A stretch of 64,000 bases of DNA, taken from positions 1,240,001-1,304,000 of the forward strand of contig CAVUAE010000001.1 of assembly GCA_963739395.1 (NCBI GenBank), given 5' to 3'. Position numbers and translations under genes: made by a program. Shown here piece after piece: positions 8,251-16,532 of this stretch (the stretch's first letter is position 1; each line of letters starts with the position of its first letter). Source of the stretch: RBG-13-51-18 sp963739395. Lineage in GTDB: Bacteria; Chloroflexota; Dehalococcoidia; Dehalococcoidales; RBG-16-60-22. The notes beneath the pieces were generated by a model. That model was not told where the DNA came from and did not search any database. It was given only the letters and a program-made list of their open reading frames with translations.

Positions 8251-9106
8251 GGAATTCCCGCAGTTTTTTCATCACCTCATTAACCGTGGATTCATCGGTG
8301 GAAGCGCCGGCAGTCACGCCGATGAGTTTTTTGCCCTTTAACCAGGCGGACTTAATCTCGGCGGCGGTCTCGATAAGGTATGTTTTTGTAACCTGAGCGC
8401 AAAGCTCGGCTAGGCGGTTGGTATTGGCGCTGGAGCGTCCGCCTACCACCAGCATCAAGTCGGCGCGATGGGCAAGCTCTAAAGCGGCAGCCTGCCTTTC
8501 CCGGATGTCATGGCAGATGGTATCGATGATGCGTATCTCGGAGTCCTTATTCAGGGCGAGGTCGATGATTTTCTTGGTGAAATCGGCGAATTGTTTAGGC
8601 ACTTGAGTGGTTTGGGAGAGGATACCGAGACGGCGGGGGAGGGGTTTGAGTTTGGCAACATCTTTTTCGCTGGTGGTCGCCAACCCTTGCCCCTTTGCCC
8701 AGCCTAAGATTCCTTTAACTTCCGGGTGGTCGACGTCGCCGTAAACAATAACGAAGAAGCCAGACTCCGCCAGACGTCGGGCAGCCACCTGCGCGCGTCG
8801 GACGAACGGGCAGGTAGTGCTGATGACTTCAATATGCCGGGCGCGGATTTTATCCTCTAAATCAGGACTTACGCCATGCGAGCTGGTGACGACAGTATCG
8901 CCTTTAATTGCAGCCACGTTATCGACAACTTTAACGCCGATTTTCGCCAGCTTTTGCAGCACTTGCTGGTTATGCACGACTGCTCCTAGAGTCTCTATAC
9001 TGCCGCGCTCATGGGCGACATTTTCCAGGGTGTTAATGGCGCGCCTGACCCCGAAACAGAAGCCGGTGCGGACGGCTTTTTCAATTTTCTTTTTTCTCTC
9101 CACCAT
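8243..9106 (-). CDS. ispH: 4-hydroxy-3-methylbut-2-enyl diphosphate reductase
   Basis: 287 residues. It has the three cluster cysteines of IspH/LytB in GFCFGVRRAI, TTCPFVRRAQ and DTICHDIRERQ, plus the AVVHNQQV, SSHGVSP and TAGASTDE motifs (family: TAGASTP). It reduces HMBPP to IPP and DMAPP in the last step of the MEP pathway, using a [4Fe-4S] cluster. The start ATG is preceded by GAGGT at 5 bases and lies 26 bases inside the plsC gene, so the two are co-transcribed. Confidence 0.95.
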   Translation of the reverse strand: MVERKKKIEKAVRTGFCFGVRRAINTLENVAHERGSIETLGAVVHNQQVLQKLAKIGVKVVDNVAAIKGDTVVTSSHGVSPDLEDKIRARHIEVISTTCPFVRRAQVAARRLAESGFFVIVYGDVDHPEVKGILGWAKGQGLATTSEKDVAKLKPLPRRLGILSQTTQVPKQFADFTKKIIDLALNKDSEIRIIDTICHDIRERQAAALELAHRADLMLVVGGRSSANTNRLAELCAQVTKTYLIETAAEIKSAWLKGKKLIGVTAGASTDESTVNEVMKKLREFHD

Positions 9107-9737
9107 ATATACCTCGATATTTTAGAGGGAGAAGCTCGGCGATTTTGTACATAATTTCATCGCAAAACTGGTTGCGTAATTCTTTGGATGGCTTGCCATC
9201 GCAGGCAGGGGGATTAAAAGGCTTACCGATGGTGATAGTGATTTTTGGATGATGCAAGAAAGCCCACTTAAGGTCGCGTATATATTCTGTGCCACAGACA
9301 GCTACCGGCACAACAGGTACACCGGTGCGCAGAGCGATGAGTGCCGCCCCAGGCAAAGCTTTTTTAAGCTGTGAATTTTTACTTCGTTCGCCCTCAGGGA
9401 ACATAATTAGCGAGACACCTTTCCCCAGAAATTCTTCTGCCTGCCGTATAGCTTCCCTGTCGAAAGCGTTACGCTTGACTGAGAAAGCCCCGAAGTTTTC
9501 CACCCAGTAGCGCGTCCATTTATTTTTCCAAAGTTCCTCTTTAGCCATGAAGACAGCCTTAAGCGGAATACTGGCTGCCACGACGGGCGGGTCGGCGATA
9601 TGCAGGTGGTTACAGGCGATAAGGACGGGTCCTTTCTTGGGTAAGTTTTCCTTGCCTTTTACCGTCCAATAAAAGAGTGGCGCAGCGACGATGTGGATTA
9701 AAACCCGCCCGAAGTAATAGACCCAGTGCATGCGCAT
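9081..9737 (-). CDS. plsC: 1-acyl-sn-glycerol-3-phosphate acyltransferase family protein
   Basis: 218 residues. It shows the acyltransferase blocks in order: NHLHIADPPV (HxxxxD catalytic pair), FSVKRNAFDREAI, FPEGERSKNSQLKKALPG and VPVVPVAVCGTE. It would acylate lysophosphatidic acid to phosphatidic acid at the membrane; plsY at 22.5 kb makes its substrate. First gene of plsC-ispH-cyclase-like. No Shine-Dalgarno is visible; a good promoter ends 9 bases before the ATG (see 9747-9775), pointing to a leaderless or nearly leaderless mRNA. Confidence 0.88.
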   Translation of the reverse strand: MRMHWVYYFGRVLIHIVAAPLFYWTVKGKENLPKKGPVLIACNHLHIADPPVVAASIPLKAVFMAKEELWKNKWTRYWVENFGAFSVKRNAFDREAIRQAEEFLGKGVSLIMFPEGERSKNSQLKKALPGAALIALRTGVPVVPVAVCGTEYIRDLKWAFLHHPKITITIGKPFNPPACDGKPSKELRNQFCDEIMYKIAELLPLKYRGIYGGEKKEN

Positions 9738-9746
9738 TTGGTAGAT

Positions 9747-9775
9747 ATTATATCTTGCGCGAGGAGATTAGACAA
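9747..9775 (-). promoter_or_regulatory. Sigma-70-type promoter of plsC-ispH operon
   Basis: Minus strand: TTGTCT, 17 bases, TATAAT. The -10 box is perfect, the spacing ideal. Only 9 bases separate the -10 from the plsC ATG, so transcription should begin about 2-3 bases before the start codon. Inference from consensus only. Confidence 0.6.
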
Positions 9776-9802
9776 ACCGTGATTGTTTTGATATTTCTGT
9801 GA

Positions 9803-10630
9803 TTATTGGGATTCTGTTACTTTTCTTGATTTCACAAATACCGCTAATAATTCTCCGCTACCAATAATGAATAACCATGGTCCTAATGCTAATGATAATT
9901 CTGAAAACCAAAATAATAGTCCACCTTCGAATTCTGGCCAACCCCAAGCAAAACTATTTGGATTAACTTGACCAACATGTTGTATAAAAAGTGTTAAGAA
10001 AAAATACAATATTACAATAGAAATAAAAAAGATTGTTGCTAAAATCAATTTATGTGCTACTCTAAGTGATTTAGAACGGAGTTCCAAACTAATTTTTGAA
10101 TTATTTGAAAAAGTAATAGCAATTCCAGAGAATGTTGCACTTAGAACTGGCAGGCTGAACGATAATACTGCAGGTATTACACCTAAGTTTGATTCCTTAA
10201 AAAGTTCTCCGGATTGAGCAAATGTTCCTAAGTACGGCCAAAATAAATAAATTGATAAAAATATTGAACTAATTGTGCTGATTCCAAACCAAATATTCCA
10301 ACCAATACTTGGTCTTCCTTCAAGTCCAGTCCAAAATAATATTTCTTTTCTCAAATTATTCCATATAAAAAATGGTAGTGAAATTAGCCATATAAAACTC
10401 GTACAATAGATACTTGAATTTTGGAAAAAATTATTTTGAGATGACGACCATAAAGATATTCCAAAAATTATGCCGATAAACAACCAAACCAATAATCTAT
10501 ATCCGATTGTTTCTGTAAAACGTTTTCCCCTTTTTAAACTATCATGTGTATATTTTAGTTTCTTTAGGAATCTTTTTTTCCTGTAAGTAAACATGATATT
10601 TTCATCTTCAGTTTGCTTCTTGAGATGCAT
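9803..10630 (-). CDS. Multi-pass membrane protein of unknown function
   Basis: 275 residues. After a basic N-terminus (RKKRFLKKLKYTHDSLKRGKR) there are about six hydrophobic segments, e.g. LLVWLFIGIIFGISLW, FIWLISLPFFIW, ISSIFLSIYLFWPYL, ATIFFISIVILYFFLTLF and LGPWLFIIGSGELLAV. No family recognised. The DNA is far more AT-rich than its neighbours, suggesting acquisition by transfer. ATG at 10594 (MFTYRKK) is an alternative start; neither has a convincing Shine-Dalgarno. Confidence 0.6.
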   Translation of the reverse strand: MHLKKQTEDENIMFTYRKKRFLKKLKYTHDSLKRGKRFTETIGYRLLVWLFIGIIFGISLWSSSQNNFFQNSSIYCTSFIWLISLPFFIWNNLRKEILFWTGLEGRPSIGWNIWFGISTISSIFLSIYLFWPYLGTFAQSGELFKESNLGVIPAVLSFSLPVLSATFSGIAITFSNNSKISLELRSKSLRVAHKLILATIFFISIVILYFFLTLFIQHVGQVNPNSFAWGWPEFEGGLLFWFSELSLALGPWLFIIGSGELLAVFVKSRKVTESQ

Positions 10631-10689
10631 CCTTACAGTCCCTTCAGTTTCCTTTTTATCTGCGGCATGGCATCGGTTGTAACTCTTGG

Positions 10690-12300
10690 CTACTCCCAGA
10701 GCTTTTCGATGTCTTTAGAGGCTTTTTCGCCGGTGGATTTACCGGGGGAAGTGAAGTCTTTATATGAGGCAGCGGAGCCGTATTCGCGTGGTTGGAAAGC
10801 CACCGGCATCGGTACAGCATGCCCGAAGATTAGAGCCTGCTGCTTGGGGGCGAGACGAGATAAAACGGCTTTGAGTTCGTTCTTGCCGGAGACGCCTGCC
10901 AGCACGCTATCTATATCTCGCTCGTTATCGAGAAGGCAGGTGATTTTCGTGCCTAGTTGGGACATTACCTCTTCATTTATACCGCTGGGGCGCTGGTCGA
11001 TGACGAGGAGGCTGACGTTATACTTACGCATTTCTCGGGCGATGGTGCCGAAAATGGTTTTATCCGCCACTTCCGGATTGAGGAACTTATGCGCTTCCTC
11101 GATGGTGATAACGAGAGGGCGGGGCTTCATGGACTCCGTATCGGCGGCGATGGCTTCTTCCATCAATTGCTGGTAGCGACTGTAAATCCGTCGGGAAAGC
11201 AGGTTAGCGACAAGCAGGTAGGCGGCGATTTCCTGGTAGCGCCCGAACTCTAGGACGACATTGCGTCCCTGCTGGAGAAAATCAAGGATATTCTTTACGG
11301 CGTCATCCTTGGCTTCTTTAACAATAAATCCCAGCCTGCCGATAGTGCCAAGCCCTCGCTTGAGACTCTGTAGAGAGCCTTCGTGGATATTGGTGTTTTT
11401 TAAAAGCTCTTCCAGCTCTTCGTCGGAAAGATTAAGTACTTTATTTAACCAATCTTTGCCGAGAAACTTGCGGAGTTGGTAAGCTGCCTCCACGGCGAGG
11501 TCGGTGAGATTTAACGTCGAACGGAGAATCGCCACATCTTCTGGTGTAATTTCATTGAGTCCAATTTTCACCACGTAGTCCGTACTCACCTTGCGTCGTC
11601 GCGAGCTTTCTTCATCTAGGGTAAAAACAGCAACACTGGAGGGGAAAAGCTGTTTGAGTCCTTTGACCGGCGCGCCGCCCTCGTGGGTGCCCTTCCAGCC
11701 GTACTCGCTGTGCATGTCGAAAATCAAATTCACGGCTTTACTTTTTTGCAGGATACCGATGAGTAGGATGCGGGTGAGGAAGGTCTTGCCGGTGCCGCTC
11801 TTACCGAAGATGCCGTTAGAACGCTTGACGAACTCCTCTAAATTGAGGCAGAGTTTGGTCTCCATATCCAGTGGGTTGCCGATGAAGAAACGCTCCTTGT
11901 CTTCCTTGCCGAAGACGCGCTCGATGTCAGCCTCCGATGCCAGGTTAACGGCGGAGAAGTGGGTGGGGATAGTTTTGACGGGCTGCGGACCTTCCAGTGT
12001 AGCTTTGGCATCGCCGCCAATGGTCAGCATGGGGGTGACGTGAATCTGCCCGAACATGCTCGTGCCGCTCAATACTTCAGCGATAAAGGGGTCGGAGACG
12101 TCGGGTGGGGAAACGGAAAGGCGCTCATCGGTTACGCCCAATCTGACGTCGGTTATCATACCGAAGAAGCGTCTCTTTTTACCCTCGATAGTTACATAGC
12201 GTCCCACCACCATATCCTCTACCGAGATGGGGGCATCAAGGCGGACATCTACGCCGTTTTCCAGCGAGGCGTTAGTAACGATACCGAGCTTATCAGTCAT
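10690..12300 (-). CDS. HerA-type DNA-translocating ATPase (DUF87)
   Basis: 536 residues. N-terminal beta-rich HAS-barrel (residues ~1-110: VVGRYVTIEGKKRRFFGMI), then the RecA-like ATPase with Walker A GIFGKSGTGKTF, Walker B LVITIEEAHKFLNP, and the HerA-FtsK sensor region SQLGTKITCLLDNERD. The family forms hexamers that move along DNA and, with NurA nuclease, resect ends. A NurA-type gene lies 2.4 kb upstream on the same strand. Its start overlaps the previous gene by 8 bases. Confidence 0.85.
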   Translation of the reverse strand: MTDKLGIVTNASLENGVDVRLDAPISVEDMVVGRYVTIEGKKRRFFGMITDVRLGVTDERLSVSPPDVSDPFIAEVLSGTSMFGQIHVTPMLTIGGDAKATLEGPQPVKTIPTHFSAVNLASEADIERVFGKEDKERFFIGNPLDMETKLCLNLEEFVKRSNGIFGKSGTGKTFLTRILLIGILQKSKAVNLIFDMHSEYGWKGTHEGGAPVKGLKQLFPSSVAVFTLDEESSRRRKVSTDYVVKIGLNEITPEDVAILRSTLNLTDLAVEAAYQLRKFLGKDWLNKVLNLSDEELEELLKNTNIHEGSLQSLKRGLGTIGRLGFIVKEAKDDAVKNILDFLQQGRNVVLEFGRYQEIAAYLLVANLLSRRIYSRYQQLMEEAIAADTESMKPRPLVITIEEAHKFLNPEVADKTIFGTIAREMRKYNVSLLVIDQRPSGINEEVMSQLGTKITCLLDNERDIDSVLAGVSGKNELKAVLSRLAPKQQALIFGHAVPMPVAFQPREYGSAASYKDFTSPGKSTGEKASKDIEKLWE

Positions 12301-12892
12301 GCTTGATTTTATCCAAGATATTTTTAAGTCGCGTAATGTTGCTGTTTAAAAGATTTGCCAGTTCTTTGCCCGCCGCCACCAGGAAAGCGCGACTATCCTT
12401 GCGCACATGTCCCATCTGCTTTAACGCAGCGGAGATTAATTCTTCCAGCGGGATGGGTACGACGGCATTGAGTAAAATATTCAGGAAGGTGAACGAATTA
12501 CTGAACTCATCCACTTCTTCCGGCGGACATAAATAAACAAAACCATGAATGCGAGCGGGCTGGGGCGAAAGGTGCTGGTGGATTCTGCCGTCCTTTTTGT
12601 AGCCTACGACGACGGCGGTAAATTGGGTTTTTAAAAGCTTGGAGAGCTGGGGACTGGATTTATAAACAGCTTCTTCCGTGGCCTCATCTTTGCCGCGAGC
12701 GATGGGCTTACGTGCCGGGTCCATGCCGACGGTCTCCGCGTTAGAGACGATGCCGTAAATATCATTAGTTCTTACCAGACTGCCCAATGATGGCACCTCA
12801 TAAAGCTCATAGCACTGGGCGGTGAACTCAACGATAGAGGCTGCGATGACTTCGGCTATTTTTGGCGATACTTTACTATTGATAGACCTCAC
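12293..12892 (-). CDS. HAS-barrel-like partner of HerA ATPase
   Basis: 199 residues. The middle of residues ~35-130 (LGSLVRTND-IYGIVSNAET, then VVVGYKKDGRIHQHLSPQPARIHGFVY) is beta-rich and resembles the HAS-barrel that precedes HerA-type ATPases; the C-terminal third is helical and Lys-rich. It overlaps the HerA gene by 8 bases and is surely co-translated with it. A role as adaptor or regulator of the HerA complex is inferred from position. The start is GTG with an imperfect ribosome site. Confidence 0.6.
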   Translation of the reverse strand: MRSINSKVSPKIAEVIAASIVEFTAQCYELYEVPSLGSLVRTNDIYGIVSNAETVGMDPARKPIARGKDEATEEAVYKSSPQLSKLLKTQFTAVVVGYKKDGRIHQHLSPQPARIHGFVYLCPPEEVDEFSNSFTFLNILLNAVVPIPLEELISAALKQMGHVRKDSRAFLVAAGKELANLLNSNITRLKNILDKIKHD

Positions 12893-12925
12893 CCCCTTTT
12901 AAACACTGGGGAAACCTACCATGTA

Positions 12926-12951
12926 CCCCCTCCCCGGTCGAGGGGAGGGGG
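12926..12951. repeat. GC-rich inverted repeat upstream of the HerA operon
   Basis: Ten bases CCCCCTCCCC, a 6-base loop, then GGGGAGGGGG: a perfect hairpin. No T run follows on either strand, so it is not a classic terminator. It lies between the 24-residue gene and the HerA partner gene, where an intergenic repeat element or an mRNA-stabilising hairpin fits. Confidence 0.5.
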
Positions 12952-12983
12952 AGAATATGGGGCGGACTTAGCCCGCCGCCTGT

Positions 12984-13058
12984 TTACCTCTTCTTGGGGG
13001 CTGCTTTTTTAGCGCCGCCCTTGGGTTTCTTGACGTTTTTTCTGCCCTTGCTGCCCAT
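12984..13058 (-). CDS. 24-residue Lys/Arg-rich basic microprotein
   Basis: ATG at 13058 follows a textbook Shine-Dalgarno (GGAGGA, 5 bases). The frame encodes 24 residues: it starts MGSKGRKNVKKPKG, continues with Gly, Ala and Lys, and ends PKKR before TAA. Thirteen residues are Lys or Arg and there is no acidic residue. The make-up recalls histone H1-like tails and small ribosome-associated proteins; it should bind nucleic acid. It is followed by a GGCGG...CCGCC hairpin. The strong ribosome site argues that it is truly translated. Confidence 0.6.
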   Translation of the reverse strand: MGSKGRKNVKKPKGGAKKAAPKKR

Positions 13059-13117
13059 CTAAATCCTCCTGTTTAACATTATAGAATTAATATAAATAAT
13101 ACTCTAAAATTCTTCAA

Positions 13118-13822
13118 TTAAGATCCTTCAAGTGCTGTGGTAATTTTTACTTCAGGTATGACTTCGTATTCCCAAGACCAAGGGCCTTTATCTCTTGTTT
13201 CATAACCATCGATACGAAAGGCTATAAACTCCGCAGTTCCGCTCTCACCTGCTTCAAGAGTTAGTTTGACTTCTCCTTTATGGTAGTTTCTAAATATTTC
13301 TTCGTCAGGCATCGAATACCAACTTATTTCTTTGCCATCTTTAATAATCGTCATCTTGTCACGATTCCAAAACGAGAATGTAACGGTAAACGTACCAGCA
13401 ACATTATCTGTATTTTTCAACAATACGAATCCCTTTGGTACAGGGTCACCGAAGTTGCTTTCCCGCGGAAATCCTGGAATTTCTGTATCATCCCTATATA
13501 GTACTTTCACAATTTCAGTGTAACTATCAATTACTTTATATTTTAATGCTTGGGTAATTTCTTCTGGTGGTGTTGCAGTTGATGTTGGTATAGTAGTATC
13601 TGTATAAGTTGGAGATACAGTTGTTGAAGGTTGAGAGCTCGATATAGTCTCAGTAGGTTGCGGGGTTGGCAATTCTTGGTTATGTTCTTGGTAATATTCA
13701 TCCCAGTTAGAGTATCCTTCTGGTGGTGGAAATGTATTTACGGATTTACTTTCACAGCCAGTTAGCATAATTGAACCTATTATTAAAGTATATAACATAA
13801 TAGTTGTAAATATATTTTTCAC
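13118..13822 (-). CDS. Lipoprotein of unknown function
   Basis: GTG at 13822 is preceded by GGAGG at the right distance; a longer upstream extension would run through a dispersed repeat and is rejected. The product (~234 residues) has a signal peptide with lipobox SIMLTGC, a Thr/Ser/Pro-rich spacer (~residues 35-85) and a beta-rich domain with PKGFVLLKNTDNVAGTFTV and GESGTAEFIAF, typical of an immunoglobulin-like fold. It is likely anchored outside the membrane. No specific function recognised. Confidence 0.75.
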   Translation of the reverse strand: MKNIFTTIMLYTLIIGSIMLTGCESKSVNTFPPPEGYSNWDEYYQEHNQELPTPQPTETISSSQPSTTVSPTYTDTTIPTSTATPPEEITQALKYKVIDSYTEIVKVLYRDDTEIPGFPRESNFGDPVPKGFVLLKNTDNVAGTFTVTFSFWNRDKMTIIKDGKEISWYSMPDEEIFRNYHKGEVKLTLEAGESGTAEFIAFRIDGYETRDKGPWSWEYEVIPEVKITTALEGS

Positions 13823-13847
13823 ATTAACCCCCTCCCCTTTACCCCCA

Positions 13848-13874
13848 CTGGATTCCCGTTTACACGGGAATGAC
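13848..13874. repeat. Dispersed palindrome, CTGGATTCC...GGAATGAC family
   Basis: CTGGATTCCCGTTTACACGG then GAATGAC: the arms TTCCCGT and ACGGGAA pair around a short loop. Related copies lie at 32177-32204 and 34756-34834. It sits between the QueG-like gene and the lipoprotein. Confidence 0.7.
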
Positions 13875-13887
13875 GTCACTACTGCAT

Positions 13888-14694
13888 TTACTTCTTGGTC
13901 ACCCTCTGCCCGACCGGACACATCCTCATACAGGTGCCGACAAAGGTACAGGCAAAGCCACCTTTTCCCGATGCGAAGTTGATACACTTGGCTCGGTCGA
14001 GGACAACAGGGATATCGATAAATATCTTATTCAAGTCGATGTCGGGACGTAAAGATATGGCTTTGTTTTTGCATTTTTGTTGGCAGGTGGGCCCTTTAGT
14101 GTCACCGCATTTGTCACGCATACAGACCTTTTCTTTAATCAGGGAGTCGGGGTCTAAAGACGCTTCGGTGATGACCGAAACATAACGCGCACGTGGTCCG
14201 AACTGCGGCGTAATTACTAAGCCGTTTAAACCAAATTCGCCGAGACCGGCGCGCACCGCCGCATGACGCTGAGAGAAAAAGCCCATCGGCGCTGCCATCA
14301 CCGGATGACCTAAACCGGTGTGGGAGGCATCGGGGGTGGGCAAAGAACGCAGACCGTAATTTATTTCTAAATGATTAGCAAGTTTGATGGCGATGGTGTT
14401 GAGCATCATATCCTCGACGTAGTGCCCCATCTGCATGTAAAAATTTTCGATGCTCGCCTCAATACCCAACTCCTCATCCATTTCTTTCATTTTAACATGA
14501 TATTCATCATAGTCAACCACAGGGTCGGGAATCCTTACTCCAATAACGATAACCGACTTCGCTTTTGGCATCAGGTCGAGGGGGCTATGTCCCGCCGGCG
14601 CGCCGGCGAATCTATCCACCGACGCGATGCCGACTAAAGTTGCGCCAAAGTCTTTAGCGAGTTTTTTAATTTCTTTACTGGTTGGTTTATTCAT
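13888..14694 (-). CDS. QueG-like Fe-S protein (epoxyqueuosine reductase-related)
   Basis: 268 residues. It begins like QueG and reductive-dehalogenase-type reductases (EIKKLAKDFGATLVGIA, then PKAKSVIVIGVRIPDP) and keeps the central GLGEFGLNGLVITPQFGPR block. The C-terminal cluster region is unusual: CMRDKCGDTKGPTCQQKC followed by CTFVGTCMRMCPVG instead of two plain CxxCxxCxxxCP motifs. True QueG activity is therefore doubtful; a corrinoid or Fe-S redox enzyme of unknown substrate is possible. ATG at 14694 shares one base with the NurA stop (TAATG) and has GGTGG 5 bases before it. Confidence 0.7.
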   Translation of the reverse strand: MNKPTSKEIKKLAKDFGATLVGIASVDRFAGAPAGHSPLDLMPKAKSVIVIGVRIPDPVVDYDEYHVKMKEMDEELGIEASIENFYMQMGHYVEDMMLNTIAIKLANHLEINYGLRSLPTPDASHTGLGHPVMAAPMGFFSQRHAAVRAGLGEFGLNGLVITPQFGPRARYVSVITEASLDPDSLIKEKVCMRDKCGDTKGPTCQQKCKNKAISLRPDIDLNKIFIDIPVVLDRAKCINFASGKGGFACTFVGTCMRMCPVGQRVTKK

Positions 14695-15890
14695 TAAATC
14701 CACCGCGTCCTTTTACTTAAGCTCTTACCAGAGGTAGTACTCATTAAATGTTCCTCTGTTAATGTTGATTCTACCAGTTCTCTAAAATTTTCTCTATCCG
14801 CGCCGGTGACTACTGCTTGCTCATGGGCTTCGGAAAGCGCCGCCGGATAACCTTTGCCGCGCTGACACTGGTCGTAGACAAGGCTGTGGGTAAGATTTAA
14901 AAGCGTTTTATTTTCCGCCACCCACTGTGGAATTTCGATGCGGGCGATTTCGTCCCCGACGCGCAAGTAAAAGAAATAAATAATATGGTCGCCGTAATAG
15001 TCCTTAACTATTTTCGAGGGGCTGATGAATAACGCCGACCTTTCGCCGTCCTTTAATAAGTTCATAAAAATATCTCGGTCAAGTACGCCGTTTAACCCAG
15101 CACAGTCTTTCTCTTTTAGCGGCGGGCACTGCTTATCGCAGTCGGGTATATCGTTAGGGCAAACCGCCACTCTTAAGACGTTAAGGACATCGGTGCTGCG
15201 GGGATAGCTGATGTAGCTGGCGAGAGCAAGGCGTCGGTCTCTATTGAGCTTTTTCATAGCGTCGAGGCATTTAAGCATACCATTAACTAAAAGCGTGTCC
15301 GTCACGAAGTCCGGGTAGGCTTCCAGTCCCCAGAGTATAAGCGTGCCGTCCAGCAGCGCTAATGTCGTACTTTGTGGGGGTAGGATGGAAGCTAAAGCAG
15401 TTAAAGCTTTACATTCTTCCACCGAGCGCTTGATACCTAAAACCGTACCCTCTATCGGCTGCTCGCGTCCGCTTTTTGGTTGTGTAATTACCAGGTCTTT
15501 ATCTTCAGAATAAAGATGGGGTAAACTGGAAAGCTGCGCATCCGGATTGCTGCCGTAAGTTATTGTCACCGCCCCAATATTTATCAAATAACAGTGTGTG
15601 GATTGGTGCCGGTCGACATCGATATGCGAGCCGTCGGCGGCGATAACCGTAAAATCGGGGGGTAAAGGCGGTGGGGGATAATGTTGATTAAGTCCCTCCA
15701 CGATTTCCGCCACCAGCCAGGTAGTTTTAGCGGCTTTAATTTTCTTCTTCAAATCCTCGAGGTCAATGGCGGGATTGTTTAAAGTCTCCATCGCGTATTT
15801 TAAATGTTTAGCGTCTTCCGCGCGTCGGCCTTTAAGCCCGGATATCATTGATATGACTTGCGCGGCGACGGCGGTTAAATCCAGTGACAC
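14694..15890 (-). CDS. NurA-domain 5'-3' nuclease
   Basis: 398 residues. The NurA core is visible: FTVIAADGSHIDVDRH (first catalytic Asp), LALLDGTLILWGLE (second acidic pair), and the C-terminal VYDQCQRGKGYPAALSEAHE block. With HerA (10.7-12.3 kb) it would resect DNA ends. An insertion carrying four or five cysteines (VCPNDIPDCDKQCPPLKEKDC) sits around residue 245 and may bind a metal; I do not recall it from archaeal NurA. The start is GTG with GGAG 10 bases upstream. Confidence 0.8.
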   Translation of the reverse strand: MSLDLTAVAAQVISMISGLKGRRAEDAKHLKYAMETLNNPAIDLEDLKKKIKAAKTTWLVAEIVEGLNQHYPPPPLPPDFTVIAADGSHIDVDRHQSTHCYLINIGAVTITYGSNPDAQLSSLPHLYSEDKDLVITQPKSGREQPIEGTVLGIKRSVEECKALTALASILPPQSTTLALLDGTLILWGLEAYPDFVTDTLLVNGMLKCLDAMKKLNRDRRLALASYISYPRSTDVLNVLRVAVCPNDIPDCDKQCPPLKEKDCAGLNGVLDRDIFMNLLKDGERSALFISPSKIVKDYYGDHIIYFFYLRVGDEIARIEIPQWVAENKTLLNLTHSLVYDQCQRGKGYPAALSEAHEQAVVTGADRENFRELVESTLTEEHLMSTTSGKSLSKRTRWI

Positions 15891-15957
15891 TTAAGTCTTG
15901 CTCCTTTGGCTTAAGTATAGAGCAGGAGCAGGACTAACTCAAGAAGGAGAGAAAAGT

Positions 15958-16509
15958 TTACTCTTTACTGGTAACGTTAATCACATATTGGAGACGTGCC
16001 ATTAAACCACCACTTATTCCACCACCGTAGTCGAAAGTGATGGTAGTATAGCTAAAGTCTCTCCCAATTGCCTTAAAACGGAACCAGCACGTTCCCAGGA
16101 TATGACTGGGGTCAAAAGTAACCACTTTTTCTTCCATTAAGGAAAGAACATTGGTATCAAAATTTGCGGACCAGGAGTTGCCAAGCTGACTACTCATATC
16201 CAATCCGATGCTGAACTCATCACCATTTTTAACCTGTATAAAGCTTGGGGATAAAATAACCGGCACATCCGGCCAAGGTGAAGCAACGGAAGGTATATTC
16301 CTCAACCCGCCTGGTAAAACGTAAGCCCCTTCAGGCGGCGCTACAGGCTCGAGAACGATAGGAGGAGTCCAGGGTGGTGGTGTGTTGATTGAAGGGGTAG
16401 GGGATGAGGTACTTGAGGTTGTAGAGCCGTTATTACAGGCGACGGAGAGTAATATTAAACCAAGGGATGACATTGCCAATGTTAGTTTGAGTATCGATAT
16501 TTTATTCAT
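15958..16509 (-). CDS. Lipoprotein with chagasin/I42-like inhibitor fold
   Basis: 183 residues. Signal peptide with lipobox LSVAC, Pro-rich spacer, then ~95 residues that follow the chagasin (MEROPS I42) pattern: QVKNGDEFSIGLDMSSQLGN, a central LGTCWFRFKAIG, then TTITFDYGGG and VINVTSKE. I42 proteins inhibit cysteine peptidases. The family call is by pattern and modest. Its first 26 residues are almost identical to those of the next lipoprotein at 16533-16970. Confidence 0.6.
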   Translation of the reverse strand: MNKISILKLTLAMSSLGLILLSVACNNGSTTSSTSSPTPSINTPPPWTPPIVLEPVAPPEGAYVLPGGLRNIPSVASPWPDVPVILSPSFIQVKNGDEFSIGLDMSSQLGNSWSANFDTNVLSLMEEKVVTFDPSHILGTCWFRFKAIGRDFSYTTITFDYGGGISGGLMARLQYVINVTSKE

Positions 16510-16532
16510 TGTACTGTCAGATGATATATGAA

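Noticed and set aside
12926..12951. Rho-independent terminator
   Set aside because: Stem is perfect but no T run follows on either strand.
13823..13987. N-terminal extension of the 13118-13822 lipoprotein
   Set aside because: It reads through a dispersed palindrome and the QueG-like gene end, and would bury the signal peptide.
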